Shown one piece after another: positions 24,511 to 32,565 of a stretch of DNA of 64,000 nucleotides. Below the pieces are notes generated by a model. That model saw only the letters and a list, made by a program, of their open reading frames with translations, was not told the DNA's origin and searched no databases. A program made the position numbers and the translations under genes. Source of the DNA: Sphingobium scionense (lineage in GTDB: Bacteria > Pseudomonadota > Alphaproteobacteria > Sphingomonadales > Sphingomonadaceae). Numbering within the stretch: the stretch's first letter is position 1; each line of letters opens with the position of its first letter. Location of the stretch: NCBI RefSeq assembly GCF_014197035.1, contig NZ_JACIEU010000012.1:62001-126000 (forward strand). The letters run 5' to 3'.

Positions 24511-25812
24511 TCACTCACGGAACGCCGTTTCCCGCAAGCGTGTCAGCGGCGTCAGGATATAGGCCAGCACCGTCCGCTTGTCGCCCAGCAGCTTCGCCTC
24601 GGCCCCCATGCCCGGTCCGATCAGCAGCCGATGGCCATAGCGATCGGTGATCGCATTGCGGCTGGTCCGCACCCGCACCAGATAATGGCTTTCCCCGGTC
24701 CGCTCATTGACCACTGCATCGGGGGAAATGGCAACCACCTGACCATCCATCGAACCATAGATCGCGCTGTCATAGGCCGTGATGTCGATCTTGGCCCGCT
24801 GGTTCATATGGACAGAGGCGATATCCTTGGCATCGACCATGATCTCGACCAGCAGATTGTCCCGGCCCGGTACCATTTCCAGTAACGGATCGCCCGGTCG
24901 CACGCTGCCCCCGATCGTCGTGACAAAGACCCGGTTGATCCGTCCATCCATCGGTGCCCGAACGATGGTGCGTTCCAGTTTATAGGCATAGGCCGGCAAG
25001 CTCGCCTGGCGCGTCGCCGCCTCGGCCCGTGCCGCCGTCAGTTCATCGGCCGTTCGGGCGAACCAGTCCCGCTTTTGCTGTTCGACGCTGGCCCGCGCCT
25101 CCGCCATCGCGGAATGGGATCGGCCCAGCGCAGCGGCAGCGGCGGCGGCGTCTGCGGCCGCCACATTATAGCCATTTTCCGCCTGCAACAGCGACCGGCG
25201 CGGCTCGATCCCCTCCTGCACCAAGGGGCGGACCAGTTGCAGTTCGGCGCGCGCCGTGTCGCGCGCGGAAATCCGCGCCATCTGTGCCGCATCGGCCTCA
25301 GCCACGGCACGCTGCGCCTGGTCGACCCGCGTTCCGCCAACCAGGGCAAGGCTGGAAAACTCCGCCATACGCGATCGGTGCAAACTTTGTTCGACGGCAA
25401 TCTGGCTGGCCATTGCAGCGTTGCGAGCAGCCGGGAAGACCGGAATCCGCCCCACCATTTCCGCTTCCAAGCGAAGAATCTTGAACGACAACGCATCGCT
25501 ACTGGCCTGGTTCGCGGCCAATTCCGCCCCCGGCTGGGTAGGATTGAGCCGGATCAGCGCCGCCCCCTGCTTCACCTCCTGCCCAGTGCGCACCAGGATC
25601 GACTCGATAATCCCGCCCTCCAGATTCGATATGACCTGCAATTGCGCGCTGGGAATGACCTTGCCGCCGGCACGGATGGTGCGATCGATTTCGGTGAATC
25701 CGGCCCACAACAGGAAGATGACCAGAAATGCGCCGATCAGCCACAGGAAGATATTGGCCGGAATGGCGGGACGAATATGGCCCGCCGCCTGCGCCTGCTG
25801 GTTCATGCTCAT
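24511..25812 (-). CDS. Type I secretion membrane-fusion (adaptor) protein, HlyD/PrtE-like
   Basis: 433 residues, last gene of the exporter operon. One N-terminal membrane segment (about residues 22-45, IPANIFLWLIGAFLVIFLLWAG) follows a short cytoplasmic tail. The periplasmic part has the lipoyl-like strand GGIIESILVRTGQEVKQGAALIRL, a long helical hairpin (about 80-260) and the returning half-lipoyl/beta-barrel strand RAPMDGRINRVFVTTIGGSVRPGDPLLEMVP. The C-terminal end (IGPGMGAEAKLLGDKRTVLAYILTPL) is the HlyD family signature. It bridges the ABC transporter and the outer-membrane channel. The start overlaps the ATPase stop by four bases. Confidence 0.9.
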   Translation of the reverse strand: MSMNQQAQAAGHIRPAIPANIFLWLIGAFLVIFLLWAGFTEIDRTIRAGGKVIPSAQLQVISNLEGGIIESILVRTGQEVKQGAALIRLNPTQPGAELAANQASSDALSFKILRLEAEMVGRIPVFPAARNAAMASQIAVEQSLHRSRMAEFSSLALVGGTRVDQAQRAVAEADAAQMARISARDTARAELQLVRPLVQEGIEPRRSLLQAENGYNVAAADAAAAAAALGRSHSAMAEARASVEQQKRDWFARTADELTAARAEAATRQASLPAYAYKLERTIVRAPMDGRINRVFVTTIGGSVRPGDPLLEMVPGRDNLLVEIMVDAKDIASVHMNQRAKIDITAYDSAIYGSMDGQVVAISPDAVVNERTGESHYLVRVRTSRNAITDRYGHRLLIGPGMGAEAKLLGDKRTVLAYILTPLTRLRETAFRE

Positions 25813-27533
25813 GCCACCTTCCCGCGCGTCAGACGCTGCAGCATGGCGTCGCGCGGCCCATCGGCGGCGATGCGCCCCTGCTCCAACAGGATGATCCGGT
25901 CGACCAGCCGCAGCAGGGGGGTGCGATGGGTGATCAGCAGGAAGGTCCGGCCCTGGATTTCCTCCTGCAACCGGCCGATCAGATCGGCTTCGGTCTGCGC
26001 ATCCATCGCGCTGCTGGGTTCGTCGAAGACCAGGACCGGCGGACGCCCCGCCAGGGCGCGCGCGATCGAGATCGACTGGCGCTGGCCACCGGACAGGCCA
26101 TCCCCCCTGTCCGCCAGCCGCAGATCATAGCCATTGGTGATCTGCCCCATGAAGCGATGCGTGCCGCTAATCTCCGCCACCCGAAGCATCTCGTCCACAT
26201 CGACATGTGCCCGCTGCAGGCAGATATTCTCGCGCACCGACCCGGCCAGCAGGGCATGATCCTGCATCGATGCGCCGACCTGGTGGCGCAGATGGGCGGG
26301 ATCGAACTGCCGCACATCGATGCCATCGATCAGCACCGCCCCCTCTGTCGGCTCGTACAGGCCCAGGACCATGCGGGCGAGGGTGGATTTTCCCGATCCT
26401 ACCCGCCCCAGAAAGCCGACATGTTCCCCCGGCGCAATCGTCAGGCTGAGTTGATCCAGCGCCTTTTCCGACGCGCCGGGATAGCGGAAGGCGATATTGC
26501 GCAATTCGATCCGTCCTTGCACCACCGGCTTCAACGCATCACCGGCCGGCCCTTCGCTCGGCGTCTGCATCAGCGCATTGATCTGGCGATAGGCGACCCG
26601 CGTCGCCGACAGGCGCGACAGCAGGGTGGCGATCTGCGCCAGCGGCGCGATCGACCGGCCGCACAGTACCGAACAGGCCAGCAGAGCACCGGTGGTGATC
26701 ATATGGTTGCGCAGCAACCCGACGCCGACGATGATCGTGCCGCAATAGGCGATGGTGTTCGCACTGCTGGCGACCGTAACCGCGATCGAGGACAACAGGC
26801 GCTGTCCCAGCGAGCTGTGCGAATGGCGGTTGAGCGCTTCCCGCCACCTTTCGTTGAGCATCGGCCCCGCCCCGCTGGCCTTGACGGTTTCGAGATTGCC
26901 GATGGTTTCGACGAGCACCGATTGCTTGACCAGCCCGTCGCCCAGGCTCCGGGCCGAAAGCCGGTCGAGCGCCGGGTTGGTCAACAGACCGGCCAGGATG
27001 ACGAGCGGTATCATCGCCAATGGCAACAGGACCAGGACACCACCCAGCATAGCGATCACGCCAAGCGTCACAAGGATGAAGGGCACATCGATGAAGGCGG
27101 TCAGCGTTGCCGAAGCGAAGAAATCGCGCAACGTCTCCAATTCGCGCATCAAGCCGGTCAACGTGCCGGTCGAGCCGCGACGCTGGTCGAGCCGCAGCGC
27201 CACGATCTTGGCAAACAGCCTGTCGCCAACCTCATAATCGATATTGGCACCAGCTATATCGACGAAATAGACACGGAGAAGGCGCAGGATGAAGTCGAAG
27301 ATGATGATGATGCCAAGGCCTATGCTCAACCCGACCAACGAGGAGGAGGCATCATTGGGCACGACCCGGTCATAGACCGTCATCGTGAAGAGCGACGAGA
27401 CCAGCGCGAACAGATTGATCATCGCCGCGGCCATCGCCACCTTGATATAGGTTTGGCGATTGCGCAGCATCGGTTCGATCAACCAGGGCGCGAAACGCTC
27501 CTTGGCAGCAACAAGCAGAGGCTGGTCGGTCAC
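25809..27533 (-). CDS. Type I secretion ABC transporter (permease-ATPase), PrtD-like
   Basis: 574 residues, the usual size of PrtD; it lacks the N-terminal C39 peptidase-like domain of HlyB, fitting a protease-type substrate. Membrane domain about residues 25-310 (six segments). The nucleotide-binding domain has Walker A GRVGSGKST, Q-loop, signature LSGGQRQSISIARAL, Walker B PVLVFDEPSS and the H-loop LLITHR. The start is a GTG overlapping the tolC stop by four bases (GTGA), so tolC-prtD-prtE are coupled. It should power export of the adjacent RTX protease. Confidence 0.9.
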   Translation of the reverse strand: MTDQPLLVAAKERFAPWLIEPMLRNRQTYIKVAMAAAMINLFALVSSLFTMTVYDRVVPNDASSSLVGLSIGLGIIIIFDFILRLLRVYFVDIAGANIDYEVGDRLFAKIVALRLDQRRGSTGTLTGLMRELETLRDFFASATLTAFIDVPFILVTLGVIAMLGGVLVLLPLAMIPLVILAGLLTNPALDRLSARSLGDGLVKQSVLVETIGNLETVKASGAGPMLNERWREALNRHSHSSLGQRLLSSIAVTVASSANTIAYCGTIIVGVGLLRNHMITTGALLACSVLCGRSIAPLAQIATLLSRLSATRVAYRQINALMQTPSEGPAGDALKPVVQGRIELRNIAFRYPGASEKALDQLSLTIAPGEHVGFLGRVGSGKSTLARMVLGLYEPTEGAVLIDGIDVRQFDPAHLRHQVGASMQDHALLAGSVRENICLQRAHVDVDEMLRVAEISGTHRFMGQITNGYDLRLADRGDGLSGGQRQSISIARALAGRPPVLVFDEPSSAMDAQTEADLIGRLQEEIQGRTFLLITHRTPLLRLVDRIILLEQGRIAADGPRDAMLQRLTRGKVA

Positions 27534-29038
27534 GGTTGCACCATCCGGTCGGAATCGATGTCGATGTTCAGATCGGCCAGCAACTGGCCATTCTTCGCCA
27601 GCACCGAAAAGCGCGACACGTCCCGCTCGGCCAGGGTCTGGATGAAGGCCGTGATCGCGGCAAAATAGCTGTCTTCGGTATAGATGAGGTCATATAGGGT
27701 GCCGTCGAGCGCCTCGAACCGGGTCGCGACGACATCGCGTGCATCCCTATTGGCCAGATAGCTGGCCTTGGCGGCCAGCAGTTGCGCCTCCAGCCCCTTG
27801 AGATCGGTCAGCGATATCTGCGCGTCGCGCAGCGCCTCCTGCCGGACACGCGCAGCATAGGCATCGGCAGCGTCGGCCCGTGCAGTCGCCTGATCCGCCT
27901 TGGCGTTGATCCCGGCGCCCAGTTGTGCCCGCACGATGATGCGACCGCGGACGTCATAATCGTCGGCATTCTCGAACACGCCATAACGCCCTGCATCCAC
28001 GCCTGCGGCAATGGTCGGCAATCGCTCCGCCCGCGCCGCGCGAGCGTCCTGTCGTGCAGCACGGGCCTGCGCATCGGCGCGCAATACGGCTGGCGACCGC
28101 AGCACCAGCGCCTCCAGCGCGTCGGAGTCATCGACATCGATCCGCGGCAAGGGCGCCCGTCCAATCCCGGCTGGAACTTCATGACCGGTCAGCGCCTGAA
28201 ATTGCGCTTCGGCACCGCCTCGGTCGCGGCGGAAGCCGGCCAGGCGCAGTTGCGCACTGGCGATAGAACTGTCCAGCCGCGGCAAATCGCCCCGCGCCGA
28301 ATAGCCCCGTCCGATCCGGGTTTCGAGTGCCGCGCGAAACCGCTTCTGCCGTTCGATATATTCGATCGCTGCCTGCTCCATCCAGCGATGGGCAAGGATG
28401 GAATACCACGCCGTGATCGTCTGGATCGCCACATCCTGGCCATAGCCCCGAGTGGTCGATCGCGCTGCCTCCACCCGCGCATTGCCGGCGCTGATCCGGC
28501 TCGACGCCGAACCGAAATCCAGCAGGCGCTGACGCACCGACGCGGTCGCATCGGTGCGCCCTTGCGGCCGCGACCGTTCGATCACATTGTCGGGATCGTT
28601 GGAAAAATTGCGCGCCAGCGATCGATTGGCGTCGATGTTGATATCCACCGTCGGGAACAGCGCCGATCGCGCCTGCACGCGGCCCGCCTGCGCCTCCCGC
28701 TCGCCGGCCAGGCCTTCGGCGACCAGCGCATTATGCTCGACCGCTGCCGCCACCTCTGATCGGAACAGGGCATGACTGCTTGCCTGGTCAATCAGCGCCA
28801 ATATCGGATCATTCTGCGCCGGGGCCGAAAAAGGATGGGCATTGGGCGGAACCACCAACCGGTCCTGCGCGCGCGATGACGGCATATGCGCCCCGACGAG
28901 GACAAAAAGCAGCGCCGCGCCGCGCCAGCAGCGGCGTCCCCCTCCCTCAAATCGGCTCGCTCCCATTGCCAAGCGCACAGAACCCCAACCGTGCCGGAGG
29001 CGCCCATTGCCACCATGACTCCGCCCCGGCCTTGTCAT
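27530..29038 (-). CDS. TolC-family outer-membrane channel of the type I system
   Basis: 502 residues, first gene of the exporter operon; the ATG at 29038 follows AGGGGG at good spacing. A basic N-terminus and hydrophobic segment (about residues 38-55, WRGAALLFVLVGAHMPSSRAQ) act as the signal peptide. Two long alpha-helical repeats with TolC/OEP patterns follow, for example QRLLDFGSASSRISAGNARVEAARS and, in the second half, RIIVRAQLGAGINAKADQATARADAADAYAARVRQEALRDAQ. The order channel-ATPase-adaptor is as in the Prt and Lap systems. Confidence 0.85.
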   Translation of the reverse strand: MTRPGRSHGGNGRLRHGWGSVRLAMGASRFEGGGRRCWRGAALLFVLVGAHMPSSRAQDRLVVPPNAHPFSAPAQNDPILALIDQASSHALFRSEVAAAVEHNALVAEGLAGEREAQAGRVQARSALFPTVDINIDANRSLARNFSNDPDNVIERSRPQGRTDATASVRQRLLDFGSASSRISAGNARVEAARSTTRGYGQDVAIQTITAWYSILAHRWMEQAAIEYIERQKRFRAALETRIGRGYSARGDLPRLDSSIASAQLRLAGFRRDRGGAEAQFQALTGHEVPAGIGRAPLPRIDVDDSDALEALVLRSPAVLRADAQARAARQDARAARAERLPTIAAGVDAGRYGVFENADDYDVRGRIIVRAQLGAGINAKADQATARADAADAYAARVRQEALRDAQISLTDLKGLEAQLLAAKASYLANRDARDVVATRFEALDGTLYDLIYTEDSYFAAITAFIQTLAERDVSRFSVLAKNGQLLADLNIDIDSDRMVQP

Positions 29039-29512
29039 GGATCACCCCCTATTTGATAATGCCCTATTAAAGAGAGGTAGGCAACTTCACCGACACTCCA
29101 AAAAACTGGTAAAATTTTTCGTCGAAAAAGTTACGCCCCTGCATCTTCTGAATAATTATTTGAATTTCACAATTATCGAAAAATCTACACTATGCGCACG
29201 CCAGCGCAGCCGCGCCGATGCGGTCAGGGGCGATGACAGGCCGCAGGTCACCACCCAACCGCCATAATGTCGGCTCGCTTTACAGATCGCATCGTCACCG
29301 ATTCGCCATTAACCTTCCAACAGGCCGCATTTCCTGCTCCCTTGCGATCTGGCACGGCGATTGCTCCTCATTACGCATTCCCACCGTTCAACTACCCGGG
29401 GGATGCCGGCACGGTCTCCGCAGGCATCCCCCACCCGGTGGCCTCTCTCCTTCTTCCTTGCCGCGCGGATCGCTCCATCTCGTTCGTTATGCGTGGCGAA
29501 GGGGATGCTGGG
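29039..29512. promoter_or_regulatory. AT-rich leader of the secretion operon and upstream region of the aminotransferase
   Basis: About 470 bases without a supported gene. The left 150 bases are AT-rich, contain the palindrome TTTTTCG-T-CGAAAAA (29115-29129) and the 12-mer TTATCGAAAAAT (29173-29184), the latter also present upstream of the RTX protease. These would be upstream of the minus-strand tolC-prtD-prtE operon. The right half is GC-rich and stays open in the aminotransferase frame back to 29267, but lacks a ribosome site there, so it is treated as leader. Confidence 0.45.
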
Positions 29513-30769
29513 TTGAACAAGCGAGAGATGCTGAAGACAGGTGCCACGACCGCGATCGGCCTGATACTGGGCAAAAGCGCCATGGGGCAGGCCCTGGCCC
29601 GTCCACAGGCCGAACTGGCCCAGGATGAGCCCTTCTGGGCAGCGCTCCGTGCGCATTACCGGACCGACAATCGCTTCATCAATCTGGAGAATGGCTTCTA
29701 CTGTTTCCAGCCCGATACGATCCTGGACGCCCAGGTCGCCAATATCCGCGCGATCAATGGTGAGGCGTCACATTATATGCGCACGAAGCTGGACGCCGAT
29801 GTGCTGAAGGTGCGCGGTCGGGTCGCGCGGCTCGCCGGCTGCCCGGTCGAAGAACTTGTCGTCACCCGCAACACCACGGAATCACTCGACACCATCATCA
29901 ACGGCATCGACTGGAAGCCGGGAGACGAGGCGGTGATGGCGACCCAGGATTATGGGTCGATGATCGATATGTTCGCGCTGCAGGCGCGGCGCCATGGCAT
30001 GATCAACCGCATCGTCGAAGTGCCGCTCCACCCCAATAGCGATACCGAGATCGTCGATGTCTATCGCGCCGCGCTGACCGATCGCACCCGGCTGCTGATG
30101 GTCTCGCACATCGTCGGTGGCACCGGGCAGGTGCTGCCGGTCAAGGCGATCTGCGCGATGGCGCACGCACGCGGCGTGCCGGTGATGGTCGACGGCGCCC
30201 ACAGCTTCGCCCATCTCGACTTCGCCATTCCCGACTTGGGTTGCGACTATTACGGCGCCTCGCTGCACAAATGGCTGTCGGCGCCGCTGGGACTTGGCCT
30301 GCTCTGGGTCCGGCGCGATCGCATTCCCGCGCTCTGGCCGATGTTCGGCGACGCCAGCATGGCGGACGACGATATCCGCAAGCTCAACCATCGCGGCACC
30401 CACCCGATCCATAGCGACCTGACGCTGGCGACCGCCATCGCCTTTCACGAGACGATCGGCGCACAGCGCAAGCTCGCCCGGCTGCGCCATCTGCAAAGCT
30501 ACTGGACCGGCAAGGTCAGCGCCCTGCCCAACGTCCGGCTCAATACCCCGGCCGATCCTGCCCGCACCTGTGCCATCGCCAATGTCGGTGTGGAGGGGAT
30601 CGCCCCGGCGCAGCTCGCGGCGACCCTGATGGACCAATATGGCATCTACACCGTCGCGATCGATCGCGGCACGGTGCAGGGCGTGCGCGTCACGCCCCAA
30701 CTCTATACGTCGATCGCCGAACTCGACGCGCTGGTCGCGGCGCTGCGCGCCATCGCTCGCCGCGCTTAA
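29513..30769 (+). CDS. Class V aminotransferase-fold PLP enzyme with an export signal
   Basis: 418 residues from the TTG at 29513, which follows GAAGGGGATG; the N-terminus then reads LNKREMLKTGATTAIGLILG, like a signal (possibly Tat-like, with KR rather than RR). The fold is that of isopenicillin-N-epimerase and cysteine-desulfurase relatives: TRNTTESLDTIINGI (phosphate loop), MVDGAHSFAHL with the PLP Asp, and the Schiff-base Lys in YGASLHKWLSAPLG. The substrate is unknown. It follows the type I exporter region on the opposite strand and is monocistronic. An ATG at 29489 is possible but lacks a ribosome site. Confidence 0.8.
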   Translation: MNKREMLKTGATTAIGLILGKSAMGQALARPQAELAQDEPFWAALRAHYRTDNRFINLENGFYCFQPDTILDAQVANIRAINGEASHYMRTKLDADVLKVRGRVARLAGCPVEELVVTRNTTESLDTIINGIDWKPGDEAVMATQDYGSMIDMFALQARRHGMINRIVEVPLHPNSDTEIVDVYRAALTDRTRLLMVSHIVGGTGQVLPVKAICAMAHARGVPVMVDGAHSFAHLDFAIPDLGCDYYGASLHKWLSAPLGLGLLWVRRDRIPALWPMFGDASMADDDIRKLNHRGTHPIHSDLTLATAIAFHETIGAQRKLARLRHLQSYWTGKVSALPNVRLNTPADPARTCAIANVGVEGIAPAQLAATLMDQYGIYTVAIDRGTVQGVRVTPQLYTSIAELDALVAALRAIARRA

Positions 30770-30832
30770 GTCCAGAAAAAAGGACGGCCCGACCAGCGGA
30801 CCGCCCCATGATCTTTCGCCCTGAAGCTGCGA

Positions 30833-31165
30833 TCAGTTCGCCGCAGCGACGCCCTGGTCGGTCATCAGCTGCTGCAGTTCGCCAGCCTCATACATTTCCA
30901 TCATGATGTCGCTGCCGCCGACAAATTCGCCCTTCACATAGAGCTGGGGAATGGTCGGCCAATCGGAGAAGCTCTTGATGCCCTGGCGGATCGCCTGGTC
31001 CTGCAGCACGTCGACCGTCTCGTAATTGACGGCCAGATGCTCCAGGATCGCGATCGCACGGCTGGAAAAGCCGCACTGGGGAAAGAGCGGCGTGCCCTTC
31101 ATGAAGAGCACCACGTCATTGCCGTTTACGATCTCGGCGATCCGCTGCTGCACGGCGTCGGTCAT
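30833..31165 (-). CDS. grxD: Monothiol glutaredoxin, Grx4/GrxD type
   Basis: 110 residues. The CGFS active site (Cys31) in GTPLFPQCGFSSRA and the glutathione-binding WPTIPQLYVKGEFVGGSDIMMEM identify a class II monothiol glutaredoxin. Such proteins bind a glutathione-ligated [2Fe-2S] cluster and hand it on, often as a complex with BolA. The bolA gene is directly upstream on the same strand (66 bases), and the pair is last in the leuC-leuD operon, so Fe-S cluster handling is the natural role. Confidence 0.95.
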   Translation of the reverse strand: MTDAVQQRIAEIVNGNDVVLFMKGTPLFPQCGFSSRAIAILEHLAVNYETVDVLQDQAIRQGIKSFSDWPTIPQLYVKGEFVGGSDIMMEMYEAGELQQLMTDQGVAAAN

Positions 31166-31230
31166 GTTCCTGGGTCCAATTCTCTTGTCTGGCGTCGCCG
31201 CGCGGCGGGACGCGAATGTCGCTATGGCGG

Positions 31231-31464
31231 TTAGTTGGGAACGGCAGTGGTCAGTTGCAAGGCATGAAGCACTCCGCCCATGCGTCCGCCCAGCGCCGCA
31301 TAGACTGCGCGCTGCTGCGCCACTCGGGTCATGCCCCGGAAGCTTTCGGACACGACCTTGGCCGCATAATGATCGCCGTCGCCGGCCAGGTCGGTAATCT
31401 CGACCTCCGCATCCGGGATCGCGGACTTGATCATCTCGGCAATATCGTCTGCAGCCATCGGCAT
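31231..31464 (-). CDS. bolA: BolA-family protein
   Basis: 77 residues from the ATG at 31464 (GCAGG upstream; the longer frame overlaps the DUF1476 coding region and is unlikely). The BolA fold is clear: ADDIAEMIKSAIPDAEVEITDLAGDGDHYAAKVVSESFRGMTRVAQQRAVYAALGGRMGG, split here into an acidic helix, the His-bearing loop (GDHYAAKV) and a FRG-xxVxQQR helix. The invariant His near the end, LHAL, is the usual cluster ligand shared with Grx4. It lies between DUF1476 and grxD and belongs with them. Confidence 0.9.
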   Translation of the reverse strand: MPMAADDIAEMIKSAIPDAEVEITDLAGDGDHYAAKVVSESFRGMTRVAQQRAVYAALGGRMGGVLHALQLTTAVPN

Positions 31465-31477
31465 GGCGATACCTGCC

Positions 31478-31801
31478 TTACTGCGCTTCGATGAACATGC
31501 GGCGGGCGACCACCGCCTGCTCGTCAAGCGCTGCGCGCACGCCGGCTTCGTCGATATCCAGCCCCGCCTGGGTCATGTCGCCGACCAGCTTGCGGATGAC
31601 GTCCTCGTCGCCCGCTTCCTCGAAATCGGCCTGCACGACGGCCTTGGCATAGGCGTCGGTTTCCTCAGGCGTCAGGCCCATCTTCGCCGCCGCCCATTCG
31701 CCCAGCAGGCGGTTGCGGCGCGCCTGGATGCGGAACTGCATCTCCTGGTCGTGCGCGAACATATTTTCAAATGCGCGCTCGCGGTCGTCGAAAGTGGTCA
31801 T
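31478..31801 (-). CDS. DUF1476 protein (F1-ATPase zeta-inhibitor family)
   Basis: 107-residue helical protein matching DUF1476 throughout: TTFDDRERAFENMFAHDQEM at the N-terminus, RIQARRNRLLGEWAAAKMG, and VRAALDEQAVVARRMF at the end. In alphaproteobacteria this family includes the zeta subunit that inhibits the F1-ATPase, acting through its N-terminal segment. It lies 14 bases before bolA and 57 bases after leuD on the same strand, an arrangement seen in related genomes. Confidence 0.9.
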   Translation of the reverse strand: MTTFDDRERAFENMFAHDQEMQFRIQARRNRLLGEWAAAKMGLTPEETDAYAKAVVQADFEEAGDEDVIRKLVGDMTQAGLDIDEAGVRAALDEQAVVARRMFIEAQ

Positions 31802-31858
31802 GGATGAAGCCCTGTCGAATTACGTCTGTCTGATCGGGAGATAGGCGGAACCGCGCCT

Positions 31859-32452
31859 TTAGGCAACGGCCGGAACCAGCCAGGGGCGCGAGACCGCATC
31901 CTTCGCCTCGAAGGCATCGATCACATCGGCTTCGTCCAACGTCAGGCCGATCTCGTCGAGACCGCCGAGCAGGCAATGTTTGCGGAAGGGGTCGATCTCG
32001 AAGTGGAAACGATCCTGATATTGGGTGGTGACGCTCTGCTGCTCCAGATCGACATGGATCGGATCGCTCTTCGCCACTTCCATCAGCCGGTCGATCGCGT
32101 CCTGCGGCAGCACCACGGTCAATATGCCGTTCTTGAACGCATTGCCCGAGAAGATGTCGGAGAAGCTCGGCGCGATCACCACCTTGATGCCCAGATCGCC
32201 AAGCGCCCAGGCGGCATGTTCACGGCTGGAGCCGCAACCAAAATTGTCGCCCGCGATCAGGATCGGGCTGCCGGCATATTCGGGATCGTCAAAGACATTG
32301 CCCGGTTCCTTGCGCAGCACCTCGAACGCGCCGCGCCCAAGGCCCGCGCGCGAAATCGTCTTGAGCCAGTGCGCCGGAATGACGATGTCGGTGTCGACAT
32401 TCTTCATCCCGAACGGATAGGCCCGGCCGTCGACAGTGGTCAGCTTGTCCAT
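31859..32452 (-). CDS. leuD: 3-isopropylmalate dehydratase small subunit
   Basis: 197 residues from the ATG at 32452. LeuD swivel domain of the leucine-pathway isomerase: [32 protein letters not shown] and [20 protein letters not shown] are all present. It joins LeuC to convert 2- to 3-isopropylmalate. The start codon overlaps the stop of a 37-codon gene (TGATG), so its translation is probably coupled to that gene. Confidence 0.95.
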   Translation of the reverse strand: MDKLTTVDGRAYPFGMKNVDTDIVIPAHWLKTISRAGLGRGAFEVLRKEPGNVFDDPEYAGSPILIAGDNFGCGSSREHAAWALGDLGIKVVIAPSFSDIFSGNAFKNGILTVVLPQDAIDRLMEVAKSDPIHVDLEQQSVTTQYQDRFHFEIDPFRKHCLLGGLDEIGLTLDEADVIDAFEAKDAVSRPWLVPAVA

Positions 32453-32565
32453 CAGTGCGCCCGCTTCGCCTCCACCGCGGGACCGTCCTCGGCGCGGCCC
32501 AGCGTCGCGGCCATCGCCGCACTGGCCAGCGCGCCCAGCGCCAGCACCCAGAATACCTTCTTCAT
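32452..32565 (-). CDS. 37-codon secreted or membrane microprotein between leuC and leuD
   Basis: The peptide begins [19 protein letters not shown], a standard signal peptide (two Lys, hydrophobic core, A-M-A cleavage site), and would leave an 18-residue mature peptide [18 protein letters not shown]. Its ATG overlaps the leuC stop (ATGA) and its TGA overlaps the leuD ATG, so the three genes are translationally coupled; AGAGGGG precedes the ATG at good spacing. It is too short for routine annotation. I do not recognise a family. The coding nature rests on coupling, ribosome site and signal peptide, not on homology. Confidence 0.7.
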   Translation of the reverse strand: MKKVFWVLALGALASAAMAATLGRAEDGPAVEAKRAH

